11,384 nucleotides of DNA, taken from assembly GCA_905198865.1 (NCBI GenBank), contig CAJKEB010000056.1, forward strand, positions 1 to 11,384, written 5' to 3'. The translations under genes were made by a program, and so were the position numbers. The notes beneath the pieces are model-generated. The model did no database searches. It was not told the origin of the DNA and saw only the letters and a list, made by a program, of their open reading frames with translations. Source of the stretch: an uncultured Eubacteriales bacterium. GTDB lineage: Bacteria > Bacillota > Clostridia > Monoglobales > Monoglobaceae. This document shows positions 4,561 to 11,384 of this stretch, piece after piece (within the stretch, counting starts at the first letter, position 1; every line of letters begins with the position of its first letter).

Positions 4561-5883
4561 ATGGCAAAGGTAGTACCTTTTAAAGGTTTAAGATATAATA
4601 CAGAGAAGTTTAAGGATTTGGAAGCTGTTACGGCTCCGCCGTATGATATAATTACTCCTGAGGAGCAGCAGGAGCTTTATAATAAAGATGAATATAACGT
4701 AATCCGTCTTGATTACGGAATGGATTTTGACAGTGACGACGAGGAAAATAATAAGTATACAAGAAGCGCTTCGTATTTGAAGAAGTGGATTGACGAAGAG
4801 ATTTTAAAGTTTGAGGATGAACCGGCGTTTTATATTTATGAGCAGGTTTTCCAGCTTGACATGGATGAGTCTCCGAATCATTCACTCAAGGGTATAATAT
4901 CTCTTGTTCAGCTTGAAGAGTTCTCGAAGAAGATTATTATCCCGCACGAAGAAACAAAAAATCAGATTAAGCGTGACAGACTCGGCCTCACGGAGGCGAC
5001 TGGAACCAATATGAGCCAGATTTATTCGTTATATATGGATCCTGACCAGGCGATTGCCGATATTATTTCCGAGTGTTCGGACGGCACTCCGGATATCAGC
5101 TTCACCACTAAGGAAAACGTAATTCAGAATATCTGGATTATCAAAGACCCTGAGATAATTAATGTAATTTCAAAGAAGTTTGAAAATAAGCAGTTGTTTA
5201 TTGCCGACGGACATCACAGATACGAAACGGCTTTATATTACAGAAATATGCGTCATGAGCAGGACGGAACTGAGGTGGGAACCCAGCCGTACGACTATAC
5301 AATGATGATGCTTGTATCTATGGACGACAGCGGGTTGTTTATTTTCCCGAACCACAGGATGATTAAAAATGTGAGCAACTTCTCAGAGCAGCTCACAATC
5401 GGTATGCTCACCGATGACTTTAATGCGTCAAAGATTTATTTCACTGAGGGCGATGTTGCTGAGATTATAACGACAAAGCTCCGTAATACTGTGGACGAAA
5501 AACGTTTTGCTTTCTATACGGGAGAAAATTATTATTACCTGCTCAAGCTCAAAGATGTTCATGTGATGGACAGTCTTATCGACGATAAGAGTGATACTTA
5601 CAAGCACCTTGACGTAACAATACTCCATAAGCTGATACTTGAAAAGTATTTCGGAATTGAAGAGCAGAGCCTTGCGAACCGCGAATATGTAGATTATACA
5701 ATAGATGCAGAAGAGGCTATTAAGAAGGTAGACAGCGGCGAGTTCCAGTGCTCGTTCCTTATTAACCCGACCAAGGTGTCGGAAATAAAAGACATTTCAC
5801 TGGCAAACGAGAAAATGCCGCAGAAGTCAACATATTTTTGGCCAAAGCTTATTACCGGTATTGTTATATATAAGTTTGATTAA
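4561..5883 (+). CDS. DUF1015 family protein (function unknown), first gene of the operon
   Basis: A 440-residue soluble protein of the DUF1015 family, normal in length. Family landmarks: VVPFKGLRYN at the N-terminus, APPYDII (25-31), IPHEET (127-132) followed by RDRLGL (138-143), ADGHHRYETA (215-224) and PNHRMI (263-268). The start is placed at ATG 4561 because AAAGGA (4547-4552) is 8 nt upstream; the in-frame ATG at 4552 overlaps that site. No biochemical function is established that I know of. I recall the family being encoded near serA/serC in Clostridia, and here it leads hom, thrB and aspartokinase, so a role in serine/threonine metabolism is plausible. The DGHHR motif resembles the phosphate-handling segment of ParB/sulfiredoxin-fold proteins, including ADP-dependent serine kinases, but this is inference from a short motif. 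Confidence 0.87.
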   Translation: MAKVVPFKGLRYNTEKFKDLEAVTAPPYDIITPEEQQELYNKDEYNVIRLDYGMDFDSDDEENNKYTRSASYLKKWIDEEILKFEDEPAFYIYEQVFQLDMDESPNHSLKGIISLVQLEEFSKKIIIPHEETKNQIKRDRLGLTEATGTNMSQIYSLYMDPDQAIADIISECSDGTPDISFTTKENVIQNIWIIKDPEIINVISKKFENKQLFIADGHHRYETALYYRNMRHEQDGTEVGTQPYDYTMMMLVSMDDSGLFIFPNHRMIKNVSNFSEQLTIGMLTDDFNASKIYFTEGDVAEIITTKLRNTVDEKRFAFYTGENYYYLLKLKDVHVMDSLIDDKSDTYKHLDVTILHKLILEKYFGIEEQSLANREYVDYTIDAEEAIKKVDSGEFQCSFLINPTKVSEIKDISLANEKMPQKSTYFWPKLITGIVIYKFD

Positions 5884-5942
5884 GAGGTATATTTCTTAAT
5901 TAGAATAAATTTGATAAAACTAAACTCTGGAGGAATAACCAT

Positions 5943-7181
5943 ATGAAAATAGGAATAATGGGATTCGGCGTTGTCGGCGGAGGTGTCGGCGAGCTTGTTG
6001 CAACAAATGCCGAATCAATCAAACGCCGCTGCGGAGAGGAGATTACGGTTGCAAGAATTCTTGATTTGAGAGATTTCCCCGACAGCCAGTATAAGTGCTT
6101 CACAAAGGACTTCAATGATATATTGAACGATCCTGAAATCGGTGTTGTAGCTGAAGTTATGGGCGGAACAAACCCGGCATATCAGTTTACAAAGCAGCTG
6201 CTTGAAGCGGGAAAGAGTGTTGTTACCTCAAATAAAGAGCTTGTCGCAAAGCACGGCACTGAGCTGCTTCAAATTGCTAAAGACAACAACGTGAATTATC
6301 TGTTCGAAGCGAGTGTCGGCGGAGGTATTCCGATTATCAGACCTTTGTACACAAGCCTTGCGGCTAATGAGCTTACAGATATATACGGTATCTTGAACGG
6401 TACAACAAATTATATATTGACCCAGATGATTAAGGAGGGAGCGACCTTTGATGAGGCGCTGAAGGGTGCGCAGGAGAACGGCTATGCCGAAAAGGATCCG
6501 ACTGCCGATATCGAAGGTCACGATACATGCAGAAAGACCGCCATACTTGCGTCGCTCGCTTTCGGCAAGTATGTGGACAGCGAGGAAATTCCCTGCGAAG
6601 GCATTACCAAAATCACGCTTGAAGATGTTGAGTATGCTTCAAAGTTCGGCTCAGTGATTAAGCTTTTGGGCATAACGTCACGCGCTGAAAACGGCGTGTA
6701 CGCAATGGTATGTCCTGCGATTTTAGATAAGAACCATCCGCTTGGCGGAATTGACGATGTGTTCAACGGAATAATGGTCAGAGGCGAAGGTCTCGGCGAC
6801 GTTATGTTCTACGGCAGAGGTGCAGGCGCACTGCCTACAGCAAGCGCAGTGCTTTCGGATATAATCGATACGGTCAAGCACAAGGATAAGCATATCCGTC
6901 TCGGCTGGAGCGAGGGCGAGGAGGGCTATCTGCTGGATTCAAAGACGCTGCCGTCTAAGTTTTATGTCAGACTTTCAAAGCCCGGCTCAAACGCTTCAGC
7001 AAAGAACGAGTTTGCACCCAAGGGCTATGACGTGATTACACTCAGTGGAGACAAATACAAGGACGAGTTCGCGTTGATTACGCCTGAAATAACAGAGTAT
7101 GACTTTGAAAAGCTTCTTGCACCAGGCGGTGAACTCAGTGCATACGATGTACTCGGAAGGATCAGACTGATAGCTGAATAA
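5943..7181 (+). CDS. hom: Homoserine dehydrogenase
   Basis: Reduces aspartate semialdehyde to homoserine with NAD(P)H, the branch-point step toward threonine and methionine. It has 412 residues. The Rossmann loop GFGVVGGGV is at 7-15, the VVTSNKEL segment with K98 at 93-100, GGGIPIIRP at 126-134, NGTTNYIL at 152-159, and the signature GYAEKDPTADIEGHD at 180-194, followed by the likely catalytic K198. The last ~85 residues sit where the usual C-terminal ACT domain lies, but the expected ACT loop and helix are not recognisable: KFYVRLSKPGSNASAKNEF lacks the PGV-LA-I pattern. Feedback binding of threonine may therefore be weakened or absent. ATG 5943 has TGGAGGA (5928-5934) 8 nt upstream. It lies 59 bp after DUF1015 and 33 bp before thrB, clearly one operon. 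Confidence 0.95.
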   Translation: MKIGIMGFGVVGGGVGELVATNAESIKRRCGEEITVARILDLRDFPDSQYKCFTKDFNDILNDPEIGVVAEVMGGTNPAYQFTKQLLEAGKSVVTSNKELVAKHGTELLQIAKDNNVNYLFEASVGGGIPIIRPLYTSLAANELTDIYGILNGTTNYILTQMIKEGATFDEALKGAQENGYAEKDPTADIEGHDTCRKTAILASLAFGKYVDSEEIPCEGITKITLEDVEYASKFGSVIKLLGITSRAENGVYAMVCPAILDKNHPLGGIDDVFNGIMVRGEGLGDVMFYGRGAGALPTASAVLSDIIDTVKHKDKHIRLGWSEGEEGYLLDSKTLPSKFYVRLSKPGSNASAKNEFAPKGYDVITLSGDKYKDEFALITPEITEYDFEKLLAPGGELSAYDVLGRIRLIAE

Positions 7182-7214
7182 GATAGGCTTAACAATAAAG
7201 GTGGCTTAACGAAA

Positions 7215-8114
7215 ATGGTAAAGGTGAGAGTTCCGGCGACCTCCGCCAATATCGGGCCCGGTTTTGACAGCATGGGTATTGCACTCGGTTTGTATAATTA
7301 TGTTACTGCCGAAGAGACCGATACGGGCAGACTGGTAATAGATATTCTTGACAGTTCAAAAAAGTTTTTGCCGGATAATAAAGACAACTTAATATACAAA
7401 TCCATGAAACGTGTGTTTGACATGGTTGGATATACTCCGAAAGGACTTAAGCTGACGCTTGAGAACAACATTATGATAACACGCGGACTTGGCAGCAGCA
7501 GTGCCGGAATTGTCGGAGGCATTGTTGCGGCAAACAAGCTATCCGGCAATAAGCTTTCGGTTAATGAAATGCTCAAACTGGCTGCCGATATTGAGGGGCA
7601 TCCGGATAACGTTACACCTGCGCTTGTCGGTGGATTTACGGTTAACGTTCAGACAAAGTACGCTATAAGATATGTCAAGACCGACCTCAGTACGGACGAT
7701 TTACGCTTTGCTGCACTTGTGCCGGATTTCTTTCTTCGGACAAAGCGATCACGAGGCGTTCTGCCAAAATCAGTGCCGCTTCGTGACGCAGTGTATAACA
7801 CGGGTCACAGCGCATTGCTTACCGCAAGTCTTATGTCTGGCAAGTACGAGAATATACGTACAGCGGTCGGAGATAAGCTGCACCAGAACTATCGGAAGCG
7901 CCTAATACCGAATATGGACAGCCTTTTCAGGTTATGCTATGATAATAACGCCCTCGGCGTTTATCTCAGCGGCGCCGGTCCTACGATTATTGCAATAATC
8001 AGAGCTGATAATAAGATGTTTGGCTGCAATATAAGCCGTATTCTTACCGGTCGGCTTAAGGATTGGAAGCTCCATATATTAAAGCCGGATAATGACGGCG
8101 CATGTATTATATAA
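7215..8114 (+). CDS. thrB: Homoserine kinase (GHMP family)
   Basis: Phosphorylates homoserine with ATP to O-phosphohomoserine, the substrate of threonine synthase. The protein is 299 residues, normal for ThrB. The N-terminal VRVPATSANIGPGFDSMG (4-21) is the typical substrate-binding start. The GHMP ATP loop RGLGSSSAGIVGG is at 90-102, EGHPDNVTPALVGG at 127-140, and the C-terminal motif 3, SGAGPTI, at 252-258. ATG 7215 has AAAGGTGG (7197-7204) 10 nt upstream. The gene follows hom by 33 bp and precedes the aspartokinase gene by 39 bp, all on one strand. Threonine synthase (thrC) is not in this window, so the final step must be encoded elsewhere. Nothing in the sequence suggests damage. Confidence 0.95.
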   Translation: MVKVRVPATSANIGPGFDSMGIALGLYNYVTAEETDTGRLVIDILDSSKKFLPDNKDNLIYKSMKRVFDMVGYTPKGLKLTLENNIMITRGLGSSSAGIVGGIVAANKLSGNKLSVNEMLKLAADIEGHPDNVTPALVGGFTVNVQTKYAIRYVKTDLSTDDLRFAALVPDFFLRTKRSRGVLPKSVPLRDAVYNTGHSALLTASLMSGKYENIRTAVGDKLHQNYRKRLIPNMDSLFRLCYDNNALGVYLSGAGPTIIAIIRADNKMFGCNISRILTGRLKDWKLHILKPDNDGACII

Positions 8115-8153
8115 AGTAATTAGAAAAACAAACAAAAACAGGAGGGAATTGTT

Positions 8154-9359
8154 TTGGGACTTATCGTTCAAAAATTCGGCGGCAGTTCAGTTGCCGATGC
8201 CGCAAAGGTAATGAATGTGGCGGAAAGAGTTACCGAGACCTATAAGGAGGGTAACCAGGTTATCGTGGTCGTATCTGCACAGGGCGACACAACGGATGAC
8301 CTTATTGAAAAAGCAAATGAGATTAACCCTAAGGCTTCAAAGCGTGAGCTTGATATGCTCTTGTCAAGCGGCGAGCAGATTTCGATTGCGCTTTTGGCTA
8401 TGGCAATAGAAAAGCTGGGCTGTCCGGTTGTTTCACTTACCGGCTGGCAGGCGGGCTTCAACACAAACGCTATGTCGGGCAATGCACGTATTAACAGGAT
8501 TGACACAGAGCGTCTTCAGGCAGAGCTTGACCGTAACAAGATTATTGTTGTTGCGGGATTCCAGGGAATTGACAAGTATGATGATATTACAACTCTCGGC
8601 AGAGGAGGAAGTGACACATCGGCAGTGGCTATAGCCGCTGCGCTTCGTGCCGAAAGATGCGAGATTTATACCGATGTTGACGGTGTGTATACCGCTGACC
8701 CGCGTATTTGCCCCGATGCCAAGAAGCTTCAGGAGATAACATATGATGAGATGCTTGAACTCGCAAGCCTCGGCGCAAACGTGCTTCATAACAGAAGCGT
8801 CGAGATGGCAAAGAAGTATAATGTAAAGTTAGAAGTTAAATCAAGTTTTGAGCGAGTGCCGGGCACTATAGTTAAGGAGGTAGTTAATGTGGAAAAAATG
8901 TTAATCAGAGGTGTAACTCGTGACAACGATGTTGCAAGAATAGCGGTTATTGGACTTGAAAACACACCGGGAATAGCTTTCAGAATTTTCTCGGCGCTGG
9001 CTCAGGAGAACATAAACGTAGATATGATACTTCAGTCAGTCGGCAGAGAGGGTACAAAGGATATTGCCTTTACCGTAACCCGTGAGAACGAGGCAAAGAC
9101 CCTCGATGTAATTGCCGAGCTCAAGGGCAGTCTGAACTATAAAGAAGTCAACCACAGAGACGACCTTTCAAAGGTTTCTATTGTCGGCGCAGGTATGGTA
9201 AACAATCCGGGCGTTGCCGCAAAGATGTTTGAGGCGCTCTATGACAACGATATTAATATACACCTGATTTCAACTTCTGAAATCAAGGTTTCTGTCCTGA
9301 TTAAGCTTGAAAACGCTGAAAGAGCGGTCAGAGTAATCCACGATAAGTTTAATATATAA
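8154..9359 (+). CDS. lysC: Aspartokinase (aspartate kinase), with internal ACT-subunit start
   Basis: Catalyses ATP-dependent phosphorylation of aspartate, the committing step to lysine, threonine and methionine. It has 401 residues. KFGGSSVAD is at 7-15, the SSGEQIS substrate loop at 71-77, TLGRGGSDTSA at 147-157 and TDVDGVYTADPR at 173-184. Two C-terminal ACT domains follow, about 262-330 (start RIAVIGLENTPGIAF) and 340-401 (start KVSIVGAGMVNNPGVAA), the usual lysine and/or threonine feedback site. The start is TTG 8154, 7 nt after AGGAGGG (8140-8146). Length and architecture match the Bacillus aspartokinase II type, which makes a separate beta subunit from an in-frame internal start; a matching signal exists here at 8874-8891. 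Last gene of the operon, before the terminator at 9383. The gene name follows B. subtilis; which amino acid inhibits it cannot be told from the sequence. Confidence 0.95.
   Translation: MGLIVQKFGGSSVADAAKVMNVAERVTETYKEGNQVIVVVSAQGDTTDDLIEKANEINPKASKRELDMLLSSGEQISIALLAMAIEKLGCPVVSLTGWQAGFNTNAMSGNARINRIDTERLQAELDRNKIIVVAGFQGIDKYDDITTLGRGGSDTSAVAIAAALRAERCEIYTDVDGVYTADPRICPDAKKLQEITYDEMLELASLGANVLHNRSVEMAKKYNVKLEVKSSFERVPGTIVKEVVNVEKMLIRGVTRDNDVARIAVIGLENTPGIAFRIFSALAQENINVDMILQSVGREGTKDIAFTVTRENEAKTLDVIAELKGSLNYKEVNHRDDLSKVSIVGAGMVNNPGVAAKMFEALYDNDINIHLISTSEIKVSVLIKLENAERAVRVIHDKFNI
8874..9359 (+). other. Internal RBS and in-frame GTG start: probable aspartokinase beta subunit
   Basis: Inside the aspartokinase gene an excellent AAGGAGG (8874-8880) is followed by 8 nt and an in-frame GTG at 8889, codon 246. 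Translation from it would give a 156-residue protein, MEKMLIRGV..., made of just the two ACT domains. An in-frame ATG at 8898 is a less well-spaced alternative. B. subtilis aspartokinase II is known to be an alpha2-beta2 enzyme whose beta subunit starts in frame within the same gene at about the same codon. The site lies at the junction between kinase and ACT domains, as expected. Confidence 0.75.
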
Positions 9360-9382
9360 GTTGTGTGAGGACATATAATGCG

Positions 9383-9407
9383 GCTCTCCGTTTCGGAGAG
9401 CTGTTTT
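9383..9407 (+). terminator. Rho-independent terminator of the amino-acid operon
   Basis: GCTCTCCG (9383-9390) pairs perfectly with CGGAGAGC (9394-9401) around a TTT loop and is followed by TGTTTT. It lies 24 bp after the aspartokinase stop codon and separates that operon from fabG. Confidence 0.85.
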
Positions 9408-9425
9408 ACTTAAAAGACGATATTA

Positions 9426-9431
9426 TATAAT
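9426..9431 (+). promoter_or_regulatory. Possible -10 element for the fabG-methyltransferase pair
   Basis: TATAAT at 9426-9431 lies between the operon terminator and the fabG ribosome binding site, where a promoter is expected. No good -35 is found at 16-18 bp spacing, since that position falls in the terminator's T-rich tail. The predicted start site near 9438 would nearly coincide with the ribosome binding site, so this is weak. Confidence 0.3.
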
Positions 9432-9449
9432 ACGCGAAAGGAGCGGCGT

Positions 9450-10166
9450 ATGAAAACAGTACTGGTTACCGGTGGTTCGCGGGGAATAGGCGCGGCGGTT
9501 TCAAAACGCTTTGTTGAAGGCGGATACAGGGTTGTCATAAATTACAATAAGTCCAAAGCCGAGGCGGAAACACTTGCCGGGTCCATCGGCGCATATGTGG
9601 TTAAGGCGGATGTCGGCAGTCCGTCCGAGGTCGAATCAATGATGTCAAAAATCGAGAATGAATTCGGCGGCGCAGACGTGATAATCAACAATGCAGGAAT
9701 TTCAAAATTCAACCTGTTCACCGATGTGACCGAGGAGGAGTGGCAGGAGATAATAAATATTAATTTAAGCGGTGCATACCGCGTTACAAGACACGGCATA
9801 AGGCCGATGATTGCACGCCGCAGCGGCTGCGTGATAAATATCTCGTCTATGTGGGGTCAGGTCGGAAGCTCGTGCGAGACAGCATACAGCGCGTCCAAGG
9901 CGGGGCTTATCGGACTTACAAAGGCGCTTGCCAAAGAGCTCGGTCCGTCAAATATCCGCGTCAACTGTATAGCGCCCGGAGTAATCGATACGGACATGAA
10001 CCGCTCGCTTTCACCGGACGTAATGGCGGAGCTCTGCGATGAAACACCCCTGATGCGCATCGGCAGACCGGAGGACATAGCCGAGCTGGCTTATTTTCTC
10101 GCAAGCGACGCCGCAAACTTTATAACAGGTCAGATAATAGGCTCAAACGGCGGCTTTGTGATTTGA
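9450..10166 (+). CDS. SDR-family oxidoreductase, 3-oxoacyl-ACP reductase-like (FabG-type)
   Basis: NAD(P)H-dependent short-chain dehydrogenase of 238 residues, classical FabG size. The cofactor loop TGGSRGIG is at 7-14, NNAG at 80-83, and the catalytic set is N105, S133, Y146 and K150 (YSASK). The C-terminal PGVIDTDM segment (176-183) and the GSNGG end are also typical. R11 in the glycine loop, with an NYNKS stretch after the second strand, fits an NADPH preference. ATG 9450 has AAAGGAG (9437-9443) 6 nt upstream. It is not surrounded by fatty-acid synthesis genes, being paired instead with a methyltransferase 22 bp downstream, so it may be a paralogue acting on another keto substrate. I therefore give no gene symbol. 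Enzyme family is certain, substrate is not. Confidence 0.9.
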   Translation: MKTVLVTGGSRGIGAAVSKRFVEGGYRVVINYNKSKAEAETLAGSIGAYVVKADVGSPSEVESMMSKIENEFGGADVIINNAGISKFNLFTDVTEEEWQEIININLSGAYRVTRHGIRPMIARRSGCVINISSMWGQVGSSCETAYSASKAGLIGLTKALAKELGPSNIRVNCIAPGVIDTDMNRSLSPDVMAELCDETPLMRIGRPEDIAELAYFLASDAANFITGQIIGSNGGFVI

Positions 10167-10188
10167 TTTGTGAGGAGATGACAACGAT

Positions 10189-11343
10189 ATGGAGTATATA
10201 AAGACCGTGTTTGCGGACAGGATTTTAAAGGCGGTCATAAGCAACCCAAAATCCAAATCCGCAGAATTTAAGAAGATAGTGCTGACGCTTAAAAGCATAG
10301 GCGGTGCGGAGAAATACCAGATTGAAAGGTTTACCGACAAGCAGGTTTTTCATGAGAATGTTGATTTAAGCGCCGCGCCCGATATAATAGAAGGGATAAT
10401 GAACAGCGGTTACCGACAGCTTGACGCATGGGGCGAGTCTGCGTCGTATATGATAAAGGTGTCAAAAAAGGGCAAGGAAAGCCTGATAAAGAAGCGCATT
10501 GCTGAAAATTCAAAAGCGCCGAAGTCGGTTGGCTCAAACAACAGAAAGAAGAAGTATATCTTAAAGGAAAACGAGAATATCCCGCCGCTTGTTGATCTCG
10601 GCGTTTTCACAAAGGACGGACATATAGTAAGTGCCATGTACGACAAGTATAAGCAGATTAACCGCTTCGTTGAGATAGTTGACGATGTGATAGATTCAGC
10701 CGCCGGAGCTTCAGAGACAATTAATATTCTTGACTTCGGCTGCGGAAAGTCGTACCTGACTTTTATCCTGTATTATTACCTGACAGAGATAAAGGGCAAA
10801 ACGGCAAATATAACCGGTCTTGATTTAAAGGCAGACGTGATTGAAAAGTGTAATAACCTTGCCGAAAAATACGGCTACAGCGGACTTAGGTTTGAGGTGG
10901 GAGATATAAACGGCTACGCTTCAGAGGTTAGACCGGATATGGTCATAACGCTTCACGCGTGTGATACGGCAACGGACTTTGCGCTGTATAATGCGGTTTT
11001 GTGGGGAGCCAAAACAATAGTGTCAGTTCCCTGCTGTCAGCATGAGCTGAACTCGCAGATAGCTACTGATAATTTTTCCGCGCTGACGGATTACGGCCTG
11101 ATAAAGGAGCGGTTTTCGGCGCTCGCAACAGACGCAATCAGGGGCAAGCTGCTTGAGAGCGCCGGATATTCCGTGCAAATGCTCGAGTTTGTGGATTTTG
11201 AACATTCGCCTAAAAACCTGCTTATACGCGCGGTAAAACGAAACACGCCTAAGGCAAAACGTGAGGCTGCAAGACAAAAAGCCGAAGCCCTGATGCAGGA
11301 ATTCAGCTTTAAACCGACCTTGTATAACCTGCTGCTGAGATAA
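10189..11343 (+). CDS. SAM-dependent methyltransferase, Methyltransf_32-like
   Basis: A 384-residue protein. Residues 1-~125 form a lysine-rich N-terminal region without a recognised motif, possibly nucleic-acid-binding (KKGKESLIKKR, NNRKKKYIL). Residues ~150-300 are a class I methyltransferase fold: the SAM loop LDFGCGKSYLT at 181-191, the acidic LDLK at 211-214, HACDTATD at 256-263 and PCCQHE at 281-286. The HACD...CCQH pattern is the hallmark of the Methyltransf_32 group, which includes eukaryotic METTL25/RRNAD1-like proteins; the substrate is not known to me, and RNA is a guess from the basic N-terminus. ATG 10189 has TGAGGAG (10171-10177) 11 nt upstream. It follows the FabG-like gene by 22 bp, so they are probably co-transcribed. 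Its stop codon is the first three bases of the repeat motif at 11341. Confidence 0.85.
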   Translation: MEYIKTVFADRILKAVISNPKSKSAEFKKIVLTLKSIGGAEKYQIERFTDKQVFHENVDLSAAPDIIEGIMNSGYRQLDAWGESASYMIKVSKKGKESLIKKRIAENSKAPKSVGSNNRKKKYILKENENIPPLVDLGVFTKDGHIVSAMYDKYKQINRFVEIVDDVIDSAAGASETINILDFGCGKSYLTFILYYYLTEIKGKTANITGLDLKADVIEKCNNLAEKYGYSGLRFEVGDINGYASEVRPDMVITLHACDTATDFALYNAVLWGAKTIVSVPCCQHELNSQIATDNFSALTDYGLIKERFSALATDAIRGKLLESAGYSVQMLEFVDFEHSPKNLLIRAVKRNTPKAKREAARQKAEALMQEFSFKPTLYNLLLR

Positions 11344-11384
11344 ATTATAGTTTGACGCGCGAAGCCCTCTCCGTCAGCTCCGCT
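11341..11384 (+). repeat. Start of a dispersed intergenic repeat, cut by the window edge
   Basis: TAAATTATAGTTTG (11341-11354) repeats the 12-mer core seen at 1214-1225, 3757-3768 and 4011-4022, and its TAA is the methyltransferase stop codon. It continues into CCCTCTCCGTCAGCTCCGCT, which resembles the first arm of palindromic repeats I recall as abundant between genes in ruminococcal genomes. The second arm would lie beyond the window. Confidence 0.55.

Noticed and set aside
8243..8250. AAGGAGGG early in the aspartokinase gene as another internal start
   Set aside because: It encodes Lys-Glu-Gly in a conserved position and no in-frame start codon lies at a workable distance.

Overview
The window reads as chromosomal DNA from a low-to-moderate GC Firmicute of the class Clostridia, most likely a gut-type Ruminococcaceae/Oscillospiraceae relative. 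The rank is an inference from the style of the proteins (the XRE/ImmA pair, a DUF1015 gene next to amino-acid genes, a Methyltransf_32-type enzyme), strong AGGAGG-like ribosome binding sites, several TTG starts, and palindrome-rich intergenic repeats of a kind I recall from ruminococcal genomes. No rRNA, tRNA, CRISPR array, transposase or integrase is visible.

Layout: 1-218 is non-coding, with a long hairpin, a near-consensus promoter and a perfect 6-1-6 palindrome. 219-1172 is a two-gene regulator/protease unit (XRE repressor plus ImmA/IrrE metallopeptidase). 1224-2501 on the minus strand is the tRNA methylthiotransferase mtaB. 2699-3723 holds a perfect-consensus promoter, a 68-codon ORF that is a lone copper-amine-oxidase-N-like domain, and a Sir2 deacylase gene. 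3756-4023 is a block of consecutive hairpins bounded by inverted copies of AAATTATAGTTT. 4030-4198 on the minus strand is a 38-residue small-protein gene with its own terminator. 4200-4560 is the divergent control region. 4561-9359 is an aspartate-family amino-acid operon: DUF1015, homoserine dehydrogenase, homoserine kinase, aspartokinase, closed by a terminator at 9383-9407. 9450-11343 is a fabG-like reductase and a SAM methyltransferase in tandem. 11341-11384 is the beginning of another intergenic repeat.

The amino-acid operon supplies aspartokinase (first step) plus homoserine dehydrogenase and homoserine kinase (last steps before threonine synthase). Aspartate-semialdehyde dehydrogenase and threonine synthase must be encoded elsewhere. 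The aspartokinase gene carries an in-frame internal Shine-Dalgarno and GTG start for a separate ACT-domain subunit. DUF1015 is the unexplained member; its ADGHHR motif recalls the ParB/sulfiredoxin-fold serine kinases, so a role with serine or homoserine is worth testing.

The most unusual signal is the 12-mer AAATTATAGTTT. It occurs four times, each time just downstream of a gene in that gene's sense direction, and in two cases its flanking T completes the stop codon. It may be the end of a miniature mobile element or a 3'-UTR signal. Most of the rest is ordinary chromosomal gene content; I do not see a clear-cut new multi-gene defence or mobile system.
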